Source: Nymphalis io (lineage: Eukaryota; Arthropoda; Insecta; Lepidoptera; Nymphalidae). From it: DNA of 64,000 nt. A program made the position numbers and the translations under genes. The DNA lies in NCBI RefSeq assembly GCF_905147045.1, contig NC_065895.1, positions 6,267,001-6,331,000 of the forward strand, in the 5' to 3' direction. Numbering within the stretch: the first letter of the stretch is position 1; every line of letters begins with the position of its first letter. Of the stretch, positions 22,117 through 34,692 are shown piece after piece. Under the pieces are notes generated by a model. That model saw nothing but the letters and a program-made list of their open reading frames with translations, made no database searches and was not told the DNA's origin.

Positions 22117-25100
22117 ATGTCTGAAGTAAAAGGAACTAAAGCTTTAGAATTATGGTGTAAACGCTTAGTAAAAGATTGTCCAAATGTGCAAATAGATAAT
22201 ATGACGACGTCCTGGAGAAATGGCATGGCATTTTGTGCTCTGGTTCACCATTTTAGACCTGATTTGATGTAAGTTTATTAATAAATTTATTTTTCTTTAA
22301 ATATTTATTAAATAGATTGGATACTATGTTTTTTTCGATTTTAAAATATTTCAGAGATGTATCTATGTTAAAGCCTGAAAATATATATGAAAACAATCAG
22401 TTGGCCTATACTATTGCCGAAAAACATTTAGGAATTCCAGCACTTTTAGACCCGGAAGATATGGTAGAAAATGAAATTCCAGATAGATTATCAATTTTAA
22501 CATATTTGTCTCAGTTTTATCAACGACTCGGACATACTGGTAAGTAATTATTTATTTTTTTATCATTTATTGTGATTTAATATGTAGTGGTATAATATTA
22601 TCTACCAAATTTATTTACAGTAAACACAAACACAAAAGTGTCTGAAAGTGATCCTAAAGTAACATCATCATCAACAACAAATCAAGGATCAGTTAGTATT
22701 AACACTTTATTTAAATGCTTGCATTAAATCTGTTTTGATGTTATTAGCTTTACTCAGCACTGCTCTATTTGTGATGTTATTCTTTATCTTTAATTCTCAA
22801 TTCTACTCTATATATTCACCCTTTTAGACTCCAATCAAATTTGGAAAAGTGGCTTTAGATAAATGTGCCATCTGTGGGTTGCCTGTATATCTAGCACAGA
22901 GACTCATGGTGTCACAAAAGCTCTATCACAGGAGATGTTTCCGGTGCTCAAAATGCTCTGGACATTTAAATCCTAAAAATTATCATATTGTTGATTCATC
23001 AAATTTTTCTTGTGACTCATGCAAAAATGAACAGACCCTACCTAAGTTAGTAAATAACAATGACCAAATAGGGATGCTGGCATATAGTAGTGAAATAAGC
23101 TCAAACCCAGTGATTCTGAGAACTGAAGAGCCAGTAAGTCCAAAAGTTACCAAAACAAGACCGCAATCAATATTAGGTGAGAACAAACCAAATACTTTAA
23201 ATGTCTACTACATCTTTTATTTCACTTTGCATGTCTGGTTTCTTTAAAATATATGTTTACTATTTTTTGTGTGTAGAAAATAAAAACAAATACTTTTCAG
23301 ATATTTTCAATCTCTCAGCACAGAAAATTTATTATTAGTTTAATACAAGTTATTAATCTGTTATATGTTAATAAAATAAAGTAGCAAATGATAGTATATT
23401 AATTAAAAATGAGATATAATACTTACATTATGGTTTCAAGCATAATTCAATAATCTAATGAAAATGTTAAAACCAGTTTTTATAATAAAAATTACATAAT
23501 TTAGTACTATATCATCTCATTATTGCAATGTATATATTAATTGATTACAAAAACATAGTTTATTATTACTTTCAATTTTCAGAAAAAATAAACATGTTTG
23601 AAAAGAATATAGAAAAAGATTCAAGTATTGAAGACAAAGTAGGAAATATTAGCTTAAAAGAAAATTTTATTAATAAGTATAAAGATATATCGAAATTGGA
23701 TGAGGTTGATAGGCCTACTAATATAGAAACTATTGATGCAAGTAGTTTAGAAAAGGAATCAAATGAAAATGATGATAATCATTTAAAAACCGATAATATT
23801 TATAAAAATCTTCCAGAAAAAGTGTATAAAAGTAATATAGATAAATTTAATTTTTTACAAACACAATTAGCAAATGATACTCCAGATCCCGATAATACTA
23901 CAAATACCATGAAAGATACTGACTCAATACATATCAAAGACTGCTCTGAAATTACTTCTTTGACTAAGGAGACAAATGGCATATCAAATGACATTGAAAT
24001 AAAAAGTAATGTAACCGACGATATCAGAATAGCTCAAGGCAATGGTATTTCTATGAATTTAGACATTTCATCTTTGAAACTCAGTGAACCTAACAACATT
24101 GAACCAGAAATCACCATAAGTGTACCACCTAGAAGAAAAAAACAAAATATTCCTGGAAAAAAATTAACCGAACATAAAGTAACACCTCAGTTAATCAAAC
24201 AATATCCTGATCATTTAAACCCTTTTTCCGAGGATGAAGATGAGGTATGTCTAAAATTATTTTCAAAATCCTTTCTGCGATGATATGGGATATAATGCAT
24301 GCCTTTCCACATTTTGTTTAGCATGACCAACAGGCAGTGCCCCATAAAGTCAGCACAAACCCATTTGGTAGCAGCGATGATGAAGAAGATGAAGTTCCTT
24401 CAATCCAACCATCACCAATTGTACCTAATGCTCAGACATCAACACCCTTGTATGTTATAATCCTATTTATTCATTGCATGAATTAACGCTTTGTTAGTGT
24501 TGCTTTTTAATAAGATTCTTTATTATTTGCAGAAAACGGCACATTAAGGCGTACAATCCTTTTTGGTCCGATGGTGAAGAACCATCTTCTGATGAAGAAT
24601 TGGAAGAGAAGAGGTATTACTTTATAATTATATATTAATATATGTAAGTAATAGGTAAAAAAAACTCTTAGTGACTTGATTATTCCTATATAGTTCAAAC
24701 ATGCACAAATCTTCAATAACAACAAGCACACCGAATCTCCCATCGAGTTTGCCAAGACGGAGAAAGCCGAAAGCACCCCCGCCGCCTTCGATTATCGCCG
24801 AGCATTTTGATGTTCCTTCCACATCCATGGACGATGTCGCAAGCATATCCTCATTCAGCTCACATACGTCCACTATACACTCTGATCAGGTAAGAAATAA
24901 AGCATGCTTTTAGCTCTTATATTTCTTAGAATAACTCACAGAACTTGGAGTCAATTATTTAAGCAAACTTAGACAAACGAAGGTAACGTCTTTAGCCCTA
25001 AAGAAAAGTAATACTCAAACCTCCTTATTCATGTCTTAATCTATAGAGATATCTATTAAGACTACTAAACACTAATGCAACATTTTAATACTTTATCCTT

Positions 25101-28100
25101 ACTCAGAATTAATAATAGAATTTCGCAATATCAGATATTTATTAATTTTCTATATCACCTTGAAGTAACAATAAAATTAATCTATGATTTGCTATTTAGA
25201 AAGCTATTCCTTTTGAATTGTGATTACAAATATGAGAAGTGAAAGTTTGTGTCGTATAGACTTAAGTATTGTAAGTAGACTCAGTGTACACAGGTATGCC
25301 AATTAATAATATCAATAAATGGAAAGTAAGCGCCTTTTAACAACATAATATCCATTTATTATGTTTATTTTTATATCAAATATATCAGCAGTGCCGTTCA
25401 GTAAGAACTCATTTCATTACTCGCCCGTGAAATGTTGGCAATTGACTTATGGTGATAAACTATTTTGATGCGTAATGTCGTAATTATTATAATATTTTTT
25501 TTACATTTCACGGTTTCTGCGGTGATTTTCGATTTTGTTCTTACAATATACCTCTACAAGTACAGTCATCACGTAACTTCTTTTAATATAAAGAAATATA
25601 TTTATTTATTTTAAAAAATATCTTTAATATGTATTAGATTGGAATGCCGTTAAAATCATTAAATGAAATTTAGGAAATAGGACAAACTATTACAATTACT
25701 ACATCGTGTTCTATTGACTAATTAAATACGATGAAAGATAAGTAATAAAGAAACAGTCCGGAAATAACACATGCAGGTTTCCTCATTATATTATTATTTA
25801 ATGAGTAGAAAATGAATTATGAAATGTAATTATTTATGTATCGAATAAAACCTCATTTCCGATAGTAAGTTTTAAACCGCGACTTTGGTTAAAATTCACG
25901 ATTTTATATGGCGTTTGTTACCGGAACTTTGGAAGTAAAATTAATGAAATTTGATACAATTAATTAAATTGTAAAGTATAATAGTACTGTGTTATAAATA
26001 AATGTCTAAACATGAACTGTTTGTAGTAATAGTGTACATAATATAGCAGAGCTATTAGCAAATCGAATGGAATGGAACATCTAAGGTTAGATAAGGTATA
26101 GATCAGACGTGATAAAATGTAATAAATATTAAACAGTAAAAACAAAAACATGTATTACCAGTACTTGCATTTCCTGTAAAGTAATCAGTCCGATATAAAC
26201 AAGCAATAAATAAAAATAATTCTTATCGGCAATAATTTAGTGTAGTTACAAGATAAACAATAAAACATTATTAATATCACATTAAACGGTATTTACTTTA
26301 AGATAATTTATATAATTACATAAGAAATGTCTAATGTAACTTTTGTGACATGATTCATGACAGATTAAGTACAATCAGTAAATACCTATACCTATTAGGC
26401 GTTTAGATTCAAAATTTGCGCTTACGTCACGTTTTAGTTTTTAAATTAATTTGTTAACATTAAAATTAAATTTACAGAAATCATTCGGATTATCAACACC
26501 TAAATCGAAGAAGAAGCGTCCAGCGCCTACGCCTCCCGACAGTCTTTCGACTGTGTCGGGTTTTGGTGGATCAGCCGAAAAAGGAATCGACTCTTTTGGC
26601 CTGCGCAATACGTCCGATGGTAATATTTGATTTTATTTTTTTGTAAAAGTTGTATTCTCCATATATTTCTTATCTATTTATTTCATTGAAGAAATTGTAC
26701 TAGTTATGTAGAATGAAATATATCCAGATAAACATTACTAAATAAATAGATTCTTAGATTTCTAAGTCGCAAATATTTATCGAGGGGTTTTATATCTATA
26801 AATTCATAATTGATTACATATTAACAAATGCATATATAAAACACAAAACACTTAACATATTATAATAAATGCCTCGTAAATGTTATAAAATTATTCCTAA
26901 AATAAAAAATTAAAATCGTCCAGGTGCACGTAAAGTGAAAGGTCCGGCTCCAGGACTACCGCTGCCGGAGCGGCGCGAGGTGAAGATGCAGATGACGGTC
27001 GAGGAGTTACAGGTGCAGCTCGACATGCTGGAGACCCAGCAGCTGGGCTTGGAGCGGCAGGGCGTGCTCATTGAACAGATGATTCGCGACAAGTGTGAGG
27101 GTAAATTCGATCTCTGCACTTTTATTGCTATTACACGCTATTCTTCTATTTAATATTTACATTAATAATAATAATAATAATACTTTATTTCAGATTAAAC
27201 AATCCATATTAAATTAAAATTAACATTAAATTCAAAAAAAAAAAAAATAATAATAACAAATAAATTAAAATAAATAATTAAAATTAAATAGATTAGTAAC
27301 GAATGCTTAAACTATGTTAGTACTTTATCCTAGAATTAGACCCGCTTCACATGTACACCATTCCAGTGTTCCCAGAAGTGACTGTCCAATTTACAAGTAT
27401 TATTATTAAGTATTGAATATTAAAATATACCTATTGTTTATAAATACATAGGTTACAATAGAATACATACATAGAGGAAAATTGTATATAAAGTTATAAA
27501 CAACTATTACAATCATAATCTAAGGTTCTTCATATAATAATAACAATAGCTATAACATTAACTGAAGATTATATAAGACACATACACTTGATATTTCGCT
27601 GCACAGTGCTATCACAATGCATGTTTTAATTTCACTATAATTTATTAATATTATATAAAGCGTGATTTGCTTGGATATAAATTATCAACGAACAATTTTC
27701 ATGTCTCCACAGCGTAAGTGAGGTTTGAAGGAAAAAGTTTTCGACTATTAGTAACAGTATGTTCATTAATTGAGATTGAAGACTTGAGAATTATGAGAGC
27801 TATTATCATTGAGTTTAAAAACAAAACTTGTTTTTTGGTGTACAAAAATTTAAAGAACGACGCCGCGCCATTATATCGGCGGGATGGCGGGCTTGCTGTG
27901 TCTATACTATATATCTTATACATCGATATCTTCATATAATGTTTTGTTTATATAGTATTTTAACTAGAATTGATTGTTTTTTAAGGATACACATCTTCGA
28001 GATAAGTAGACTACAACTGTATGCTATCGGCGGTTGTTATAAACGATTGTTAATTATTTTTAACATATTATCGTTATTCCTATGTTTACTTATTAAATAA

Positions 28101-29482
28101 ATGTTAAAAATGCACCAAGAGTACGATAATCGAGAAGTTTGAATCACTCGGGCTTCATATTACTACCGCATACTTCTTTACATAATAAAACCGAGGCATA
28201 GCTAATCATAATTAATAAAAGTAATAATCGTATGTTCAGGTGACGACGGGCCTACGGCTCCGCAAGAGGAAATAGAAGATTTAGTTATACAACTATGTGA
28301 ACTAGTCAATGAGAAGAATGACTTGTTTAGGAAGCAGACCGAGTTGATGTACATGTGAGTACAGTAATCGTTGAATTATTCTTCATTAGCATATATTACC
28401 TTTTATGTGCGTATAATGTAAGCAACAGGATATTATGTTGCGTTATATAATTAGACCTTGAATATATATTATATATATAAAACATTGTATTGTTTTTTTT
28501 TAGACGAAGACAACAGAGGCTGGAACAGGAACAAGCTGATATTGAGCATGAGATTAGGGTAATACAATCTCGACCTGCCGTTAACCGCATCGATGCAGAT
28601 AAGGTAAATAACGATTAAAATCTTGTTGCAAAATGTACTAGTAATACATAGATGAATCATTAATATAATGTGTCCTTTAACACATACACTTTTGTAACTG
28701 TTTATGACAATTATAATAACAAACACGGGATGCTTATGTAGTAAGAAAAGAAAATTAAGTACAATCAATGCAATTTCTACAATCACTAATCTGTAAATAC
28801 ATGAGATTAAACGTATCTATCGTAAATCGATGTAAATCAAATTGAAAATTGTATCGTCTACGGTAGAGTATGTCTGTATGTAATTATTTAGGTGCGCGAA
28901 GAGCAGCTGGTGTCGCGGCTGGTGGAGATCGTGCGCATGCGCGACGAGCTGGTGCAGCAGCTCGACGCCGAGAGACGTCGTGAGCGCCAAGAGGACCTCG
29001 CTATCGCCGCCTCCATCGCTACCAAGAGAGGTACCTCCGGCACCGGACTAAATACCCAACGGGACTTGTCTCCGCTTCCCGCGTTTCTTTTGCTACGAAG
29101 GAACGCACAATTTTTTTGCTTTTAAGAAAGGATGCAAATCAATAAATTAATTAGTTGTTTATCAATTTCCTTTAATGTATTATAAAAAAAACCATATACA
29201 GAAGTATAAATACAATCATATGAATTATTCCGATAAAACACACTCGAATAGGGAAATAATTATAATGTTGGGAAAATGTTTCATTGGCTTATATCATTTC
29301 TTTCAGCACAAAGGAACAGTGAATCAAATAGTTCTTCCATGAAGTCTACAGATGCAGTAACACCGGTAAAGAAAAATAAAGTGAAAGACAAGGTTAAGAA
29401 ACAACTAAAAAAAGCAAAACATACATTAATTTCCAAGAAAAAGGATGAAGACAAACCGGACAAAGAAAAAAAGTCAAAGTGA
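22117..29482 (+). CDS. MICALL: MICAL-like protein (CH, LIM, NPF motifs, bMERB)
   Basis: Fourteen exons join in phase to 890 residues: 22117-22268, 22355-22539, 22621-22691, 22828-23176, 23583-24244, 24322-24449, 24533-24613, 24694-24889, 26478-26619, 26924-27100, 28240-28354, 28504-28603, 28892-29030 and 29307-29482. A calponin-homology domain (residues 1-110, KALELWCKRLVKDCPNVQI) is followed by a LIM domain near 148-205 with the CxxC...HxxCFxCxxC ligands. The middle is disordered, with three NPF motifs each before an acidic run (NPFSEDEDE, NPFGSSDDEEDE, NPFWSDGEEPSSDEE). A bMERB coiled coil lies near 656-835, and the tail is Lys-rich. The family links Rab8/10/13/35 (bMERB) to EHD proteins (NPF) on recycling endosomes. 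There is no MICAL flavin mono-oxygenase domain, hence 'like'. Confidence 0.95.
27160..27460. repeat. Microsatellite and possible LINE 3' remnant in MICAL-like intron
   Basis: An (AAT)n run followed by 'actttatttcag' and AT-rich sequence with a 12-A run lies in the 27101-28239 intron. Non-coding sequence near 27340-27400 is more GC-rich than its surroundings and may be retroelement tail. The boundaries are not definable. Confidence 0.4.
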
Positions 29483-31222
29483 ATTTGTATATATTTATGG
29501 TCTTTAATATTATAGTAACTACTAACATAGACCTTAAGCGAAAATGACGTATTAAAAAGATCTTATCTTAAAATTGTATAAAAAGCGTATAAAGTACTTA
29601 AGAAGACTGAAACATTCCACTGAACTTATGCACATTAAATCCAAATTGTCAGATAAATAATTGAAGCTTCAAAAGGAAAACACTATTAACATTATAAACC
29701 AAATGATGAAATGAGATTTTAATAGCACAAGTACTTAGGCGAAAACTATCAAACTTAAAATCATCGAAAGGTAAATTTCGCGCTCTCTTTAAAAGCACAA
29801 TTTTTTTTTTTAAAGGGAGAAAATAATGTTGAAATATTCTAATATTGGTCATCTAATACTATTTAGCGGTATACACAGCACAATAACATTTTCTATTGTT
29901 AAATAATACTCTGTTTGTATTTGATATGTGAACTATAATATAATATTTAATTTTTAAAAAGTTCTACTTCTTACAATTAATTATCACTTTAAAAATCGCA
30001 AATTATTTTAATTTAATATATCAATTTAAATACAATGCATCATTATAATTAAACTTAGCAGTTTATTATTTGGAATAATTTAATTTATCCATATTAGAAT
30101 CTCACTATTGCATTATAGTTACAAACAATGTATATAAAAAACCCATAGAAATATCTGCTCGAAACACTAACTCAATATTTCAATGCTTTTTAAAATACAG
30201 CTGTGCCATTGATTTAAATTATAAATAATAAAATATGTTTTCAACGTTTTTGTCCTAATTCATACTGCCATTTGATATTCTTTATTAATAAAAATGTTCA
30301 GTGAAGGACAATTTAGTGTTAATTGGTTATATTATTTAGAAGGCTGGAAGCATGAGAAATGTTTTCTATAATAAATTATTTGATATTTACTCCTCCCGAG
30401 TCTTTAAACTTGAAAAATAAACTATTGCAACTCAAAAACATACATATATAATTATTGTAACAATTTGTTGTTTCTTAACTTATGTCTTCTTATTGCATCT
30501 TTTAATATATTAATAGGCTATTATGGTAACGACGCATTAAATAATTGTATCAAGTATGTCTTTAAAAAAAACATTCATTTACAAATGTTACTGGTATCAA
30601 AAATGTGAGTTTGTGCACAGATAGATGGACAGAATAGTGTTATTGCTTACATTTATTATGCCATATCTTGTTAAAGTTAGGTATTTATGAGTAATACCAA
30701 TGACTATGTGATGATTACTATTTCTTAAATAATAAATTTATTTAACAGATCAACTGAAGTTAGTTATGCTGTAGACGTATTTATATTGTTTATGAAAGGG
30801 CTTATAAATAAAATAAAACAATTTATATATAAAAAATGTGCTGTTCACAAATAAATCAAAAAATAAAATGATTCATTCAGGTATTCATGAACATTTCAGG
30901 TATTTACATTTTTTTTAATAATAAAATATATAGTCATTGTATAAGTTAATTTCCAAATTAATTATATTTACAACTGTTGAGCACGCAAAATATTATATAA
31001 TACTCCATTTATTTATTTTTTGCTAAATATTATTTTTTTTATAATATTTACATTTGTTATAAATGTTGTACATTTACATATTACAAATTATATTAAACCA
31101 TAACATATTAAAGATAGTCTCGATAATTTTTTTTTACCTTATGTAAGTGCACTTAATATGGATCTTAACATTATTGCACAAAGATAATATACTTTTTTTA
31201 AGTTTAACCTTGTTTTATTTTT

Positions 31223-31265
31223 TTAACTGTGATAAAAAGATATAGTATCTTTTTATCACAGTTAA
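31223..31265. repeat. Perfect 20-bp hairpin, 3-nt loop
   Basis: Arms TTAACTGTGATAAAAAGATA (31223-31242) and its exact reverse complement (31246-31265) flank TAG. It could be a young inverted duplication, a mini-foldback element or a transcribed hairpin. Nothing else in the sequence decides between these. Confidence 0.9.
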
Positions 31266-31337
31266 TTAACGAATAGTCGTGAATATGACATGCGACGGTT
31301 TCTGTCGTTTTAAAATATAAGACAAAAACCGTAGACG

Positions 31338-31441
31338 GAGAAACTAAAAGACTAAGGGCCCTGAAACCGCGATTGAGGCAGCTAGTGTGTCAATGCGTGC
31401 GCATAATGTTGCCATAGTATCCGTATTCCCTGTTTTGGGAA
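31338..31441 (+). repeat. Interspersed repeat, copy A
   Basis: About 100 bp that matches the reverse complement of 32690-32798. Shared blocks are 'gtgtcaatg-gtg-g-ataatgttgccatagta' and 'ctgttttggga'. Identity by eye is about three quarters. It is non-coding. Confidence 0.7.
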
Positions 31442-32439
31442 ATAAATAATTTTCAGGAGTTAATTAAAACAAAACGAGGTTACTAAATTTTACTTTTTAA
31501 TATTTATTATATTTTTTTTAATTAAAATACTTTTTTGCTTACCAACTATACCCAAAAACATTGTTTGTTTTTGTTTCTGTTATCAATAGTATATATATGT
31601 GGTACTGGATTAGCATTCTCCTCATATATTGAAATCTAAAACACTCAATTAAACTATTAATAAAGATTGGTTGCCTCATATATTTCTTTGTTAACCTCTT
31701 AACTCGGAATGTAATAATACATATTATATTTATTCAAGAAGAATGTTAAATAATGTTGTCATTACGAATTTATAAATAGGAAAAAGAATAAATGAAAACT
31801 AAAATATATTATTTTATATATAACGAAGCACTTTAGGCTATTATTGTATCCTTATTTATTTGTGTACATTGTCAACGAACGATATTTTTATCAAAATAAA
31901 TAAATTTCAAAATTAATTATTTAATTAGCTGAGGCAGCAAACATGATAAATAATTATAGGTTATGAATCATAAAAACTGGTAAATCCTATTATCTTCAGA
32001 ATTTTAATGCAATATGAGTTTCCGTCATGCTAAGGCATAAATAATCATCACTGAGAAACTAAATTTACTGACAAAACCGTCGTACTTACGCGTGAAAACA
32101 CACGCCGGCAATTATCTTCTTGCTATCGTTTTAACATGAAATAATACGACAATGCACTATTGTATACGACAATTCACGATTTGATATATGGATTGTTTCT
32201 CTGTCTTTTCACTGGATTAGAATCGTTTTCTAACAAAAAAATAAGCAAAATTTAAACAATAAACGCAAAGACCGCACCAACTGTCAAGTTTGTTTCGCTA
32301 CTGGAGTAGCCGACCAATAAAACTGGTTACGCGAATAGGGACAAAGGATTTGATAATTCTATCTCTGTCTAAGTCATTTGTAACGTAAGTTTCTTTCTCT
32401 TTCTAGTGTAAGTGAGAAGGAAATCGTCATTGCGTAACG

Positions 32440-32575
32440 GCTGTTACTGGGAATTTACTGACAGAAAAACCCACTAACTTTTTATTGACCCGACCTGGGA
32501 ATTGAACCCAGGACCTCTGGGTCTGCGGCCTTACATCCAGCCACTAGACCAACGCGGCCATTGATGTCATATGCA
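32440..32575 (-). repeat. tRNA-derived SINE head (minus)
   Basis: On the minus strand this reads GCCGCGTTGGTCTAGTGGCT (A-box-like), then GGTTCAATTCCCAGG (B box), then 'gtcaataaaaagttagtggg'. The same design occurs at 38930-39065 and, decayed, at 14836-15225. Because it continues into SINE body sequence and recurs, it is a SINE rather than a tRNA gene. Confidence 0.85.
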
Positions 32576-32689
32576 GATGCTGAAGCACTATTGATATCAA
32601 AAACAAAAACTGACAATGTAACCGGTTTTGGTTTTTTTAATTAATTTTTTTTTTAATAAATATTAATTAAATCCTGAAATTTTTTATCT

Positions 32690-32798
32690 CCCAAAACAGA
32701 GACTGCACTTACTATGGCAACATTATACACACACATTGACAAACTATCTCTGTCTCAGTCCCGGTTTCCCCATCCCTTGGTCTATTAGATTCTTTGTC
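32690..32798 (-). repeat. Interspersed repeat, copy B (inverted relative to A)
   Basis: Reverse-complement partner of 31338-31441. It lies just beyond the 3' end of NCBP3 and so may be part of its 3' UTR or flank. Confidence 0.7.
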
Positions 32799-32855
32799 TA
32801 CAATAAAAACGTAGTAAAACAAAGTAAATTAAAAACAAAAGTTTGCATGACAAAT

Positions 32856-34692
32856 TTATTCATTAACATAATTATTATCTATTTCAATTCGTAAATTACA
32901 TTGTTTTGATTTACTAAGTTTTCCCCTTAAGTCATCAGATTTTTGTTTGCGGGTTGTCAAAATTTGTCTTAAATCACTTTGTTGTGTTGCCTTTGCAGTA
33001 TTAACTTCTAATCTAGACCACACAGACACATTTTTCGAACTACTGTTCACTTTCTGTACCCTGCTTATTATATTATTATCCAAACCATTGGAAGGAATTG
33101 CATCATTTGAATATGATTTATCTTGTACCACCTTTACACCTAATCGAGACTGAATATTTTTATGTGAACTTTTTGCAGGTCTTTCTTTATATTTAAATTT
33201 ATCGGAAACTATTTTTGTTTCTTTAGGAATAAAAGTACTTCTGGAATTTATAACCTCAATAGATAATGGTGCATAGTTGTCATTTTCCTCATCTTTGTTA
33301 TGATATATAGAGTTATGTTTGACTTGTTTTGATTCTTCATCATCGGCATGCATTCTCATTCTCGGAGTTTTCGTTTTCTTTTTCCATTCTGAATCTGAAT
33401 CACTACTTTCTTCTTCATCTTCAATTTTATAACTTCTCTTTCCAAGTCGCATTGCTAACTTTTTATTTTTTAACTGTAAAGTCTCAGTTGGTTCTTCAGA
33501 CTCATCCTCATAATCAGTTTTTGTTAATTTTCTTTGAAATATTTCTTGATGGTCATAAACACCCCAAGATCTACATAAATCACCCCAGGGATTCTTACTA
33601 GTATTATTTCCACTTTCGAAATTTTGGGTATCTTTAATTTTTTGCTCTGGTATTTTATGATTAACCTTCTTATCACTATTTGTTGCAAAACGCATTAAAA
33701 TAGTATCACTTTTTGAATGAGGCATTCCTTCTCGCCAATGGTATGAGGATTTCTCAAATAACATTTTCTTGACATCATCATTAGTTATTTCTTGAGAATG
33801 CACTAATAATGCTAATGCAACAGATATGTGATCTTGACAAACTATGTTACCTACAAAAAGTATTATTAATAGATAAAAAACAAAGTGCTGCTATTGTTAA
33901 ATCTATACATATTAATTTATTAAAATATCAATACTGTGCCGAGATGGCACAGTGGATAGAACTCATTGATTTTAATTGCAGGTGTGAGGTACAAATGCCG
34001 AGAAGGAATATAAATATATGACTTTAATTTTACAATTCATCTTATACTTAATATTAACAAAAGGTAGAATTTCATTTGAACACAAATGAAATTCTACCTC
34101 ACCTATACTCACCAACCCACACTGGAGCCACACTTGTGGAATGACCTAATCCTTCTCGAGAGAACCTTAGCCAAGCAGTAAGACTAAATATTACATAGAT
34201 AGATTATTATAAAACTCACATGAATTGGCATCCACCCATTCTAAGGAAACTGGCTTATAGTCTTTTAAATATGCGAAAATTTCTTTAGTCGTCAAACCAC
34301 CAACTCCATTTAAATGTAATGTATCAAATCGGAAATGTCTTTCGTTTCCGCTTTCAATTCCAAAGTTACTGTATAGTTCATCAATTTGATTCTGTGTCAC
34401 CAATTTATTCCCAGTTAAGTTTAACCCAAATCTTTTGGCTCTATCTTCAATCTTTGAAGCATCAATTTTGTTTAACTGTTCTACAATAAGCCCTTCCTTA
34501 TCTGCTTTATAAAACTGAAATTAAGCAATCATATAATTATGTCATCCAATTAGGTTAAAAGACAAACTGAGCTTCATAAAAATGTCATACCAAGATATTT
34601 TGATTATCCAATAATTCATGAGACAATTGCTCGTCATCAACAATCATTTCTGTGTCATCACTCATTTCACCTTCTTCTCTCTCTTGCTCCAT
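32856..34692 (-). CDS. NCBP3: Nuclear cap-binding protein subunit 3
   Basis: Three exons in transcript order are 34692-34591, 34514-34220 and 33850-32856, giving 463 residues. An acidic N-terminus (MEQEREEGEMSDDTEMIVDD) is followed by a short helical region and the RRM-like fold, FDTLHLNGVGGLTTKEIFAYLKDY by position, then SLEWVDANSC-NIVC. It aligns with human NCBP3 RYETLHMRG and HIEWLDDTSCNVVW. Then come LMRFAT, an NPWGDL segment, a basic/acidic region with TPRMRMHADDEE (human MKMTMYADEVE), and the repeated SRLG/WSRL boxes of the family. NCBP3 joins NCBP1 at capped RNA and links to TREX and the exon junction complex. The human cap-contact WLDD is WVDA here. Divergent from POLDIP3, 867 bp apart. 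Confidence 0.93.
33937..34185 (+). repeat. Decayed SINE in NCBP3 intron with hairpin
   Basis: The plus strand starts GCCGAGATGGCACAGTGGAT, the tRNA-like head of the SINE family whose tail appears at 15405, 36405 and 50800. It continues with 'acaattcatcttatactta'-type body sequence. Inside it, 34062-34078 and 34083-34099 form a perfect 17-bp stem with a 4-nt loop. Confidence 0.7.

Larger units (their letters stand above)
29483..32855. other. 3.4-kb intergenic region with hairpins and repeats
   Basis: Very AT-rich DNA between the MICAL-like stop and the NCBP3 stop (the genes are convergent). It contains a perfect hairpin at 31223-31265, an inverted pair of copies of roughly 105 bp at 31338-31441 and 32690-32798, and a tRNA-derived SINE at 32440-32575. 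No exon is seen. Confidence 0.6.

Noticed and set aside
24507..24873. Minus-strand frames over MICAL-like exons
   Set aside because: These are antisense shadows of exons whose plus-strand phase closes exactly.
32488..32575. Possible tRNA gene with A and B boxes
   Set aside because: The sequence continues into SINE body and recurs at 38930-39065; there is no complete cloverleaf with intact acceptor stem.
33937..34010. tRNA-like start GCCGAGATGGC as a tRNA gene
   Set aside because: It is the head of a known-type SINE, followed by SINE body sequence, and is decayed.
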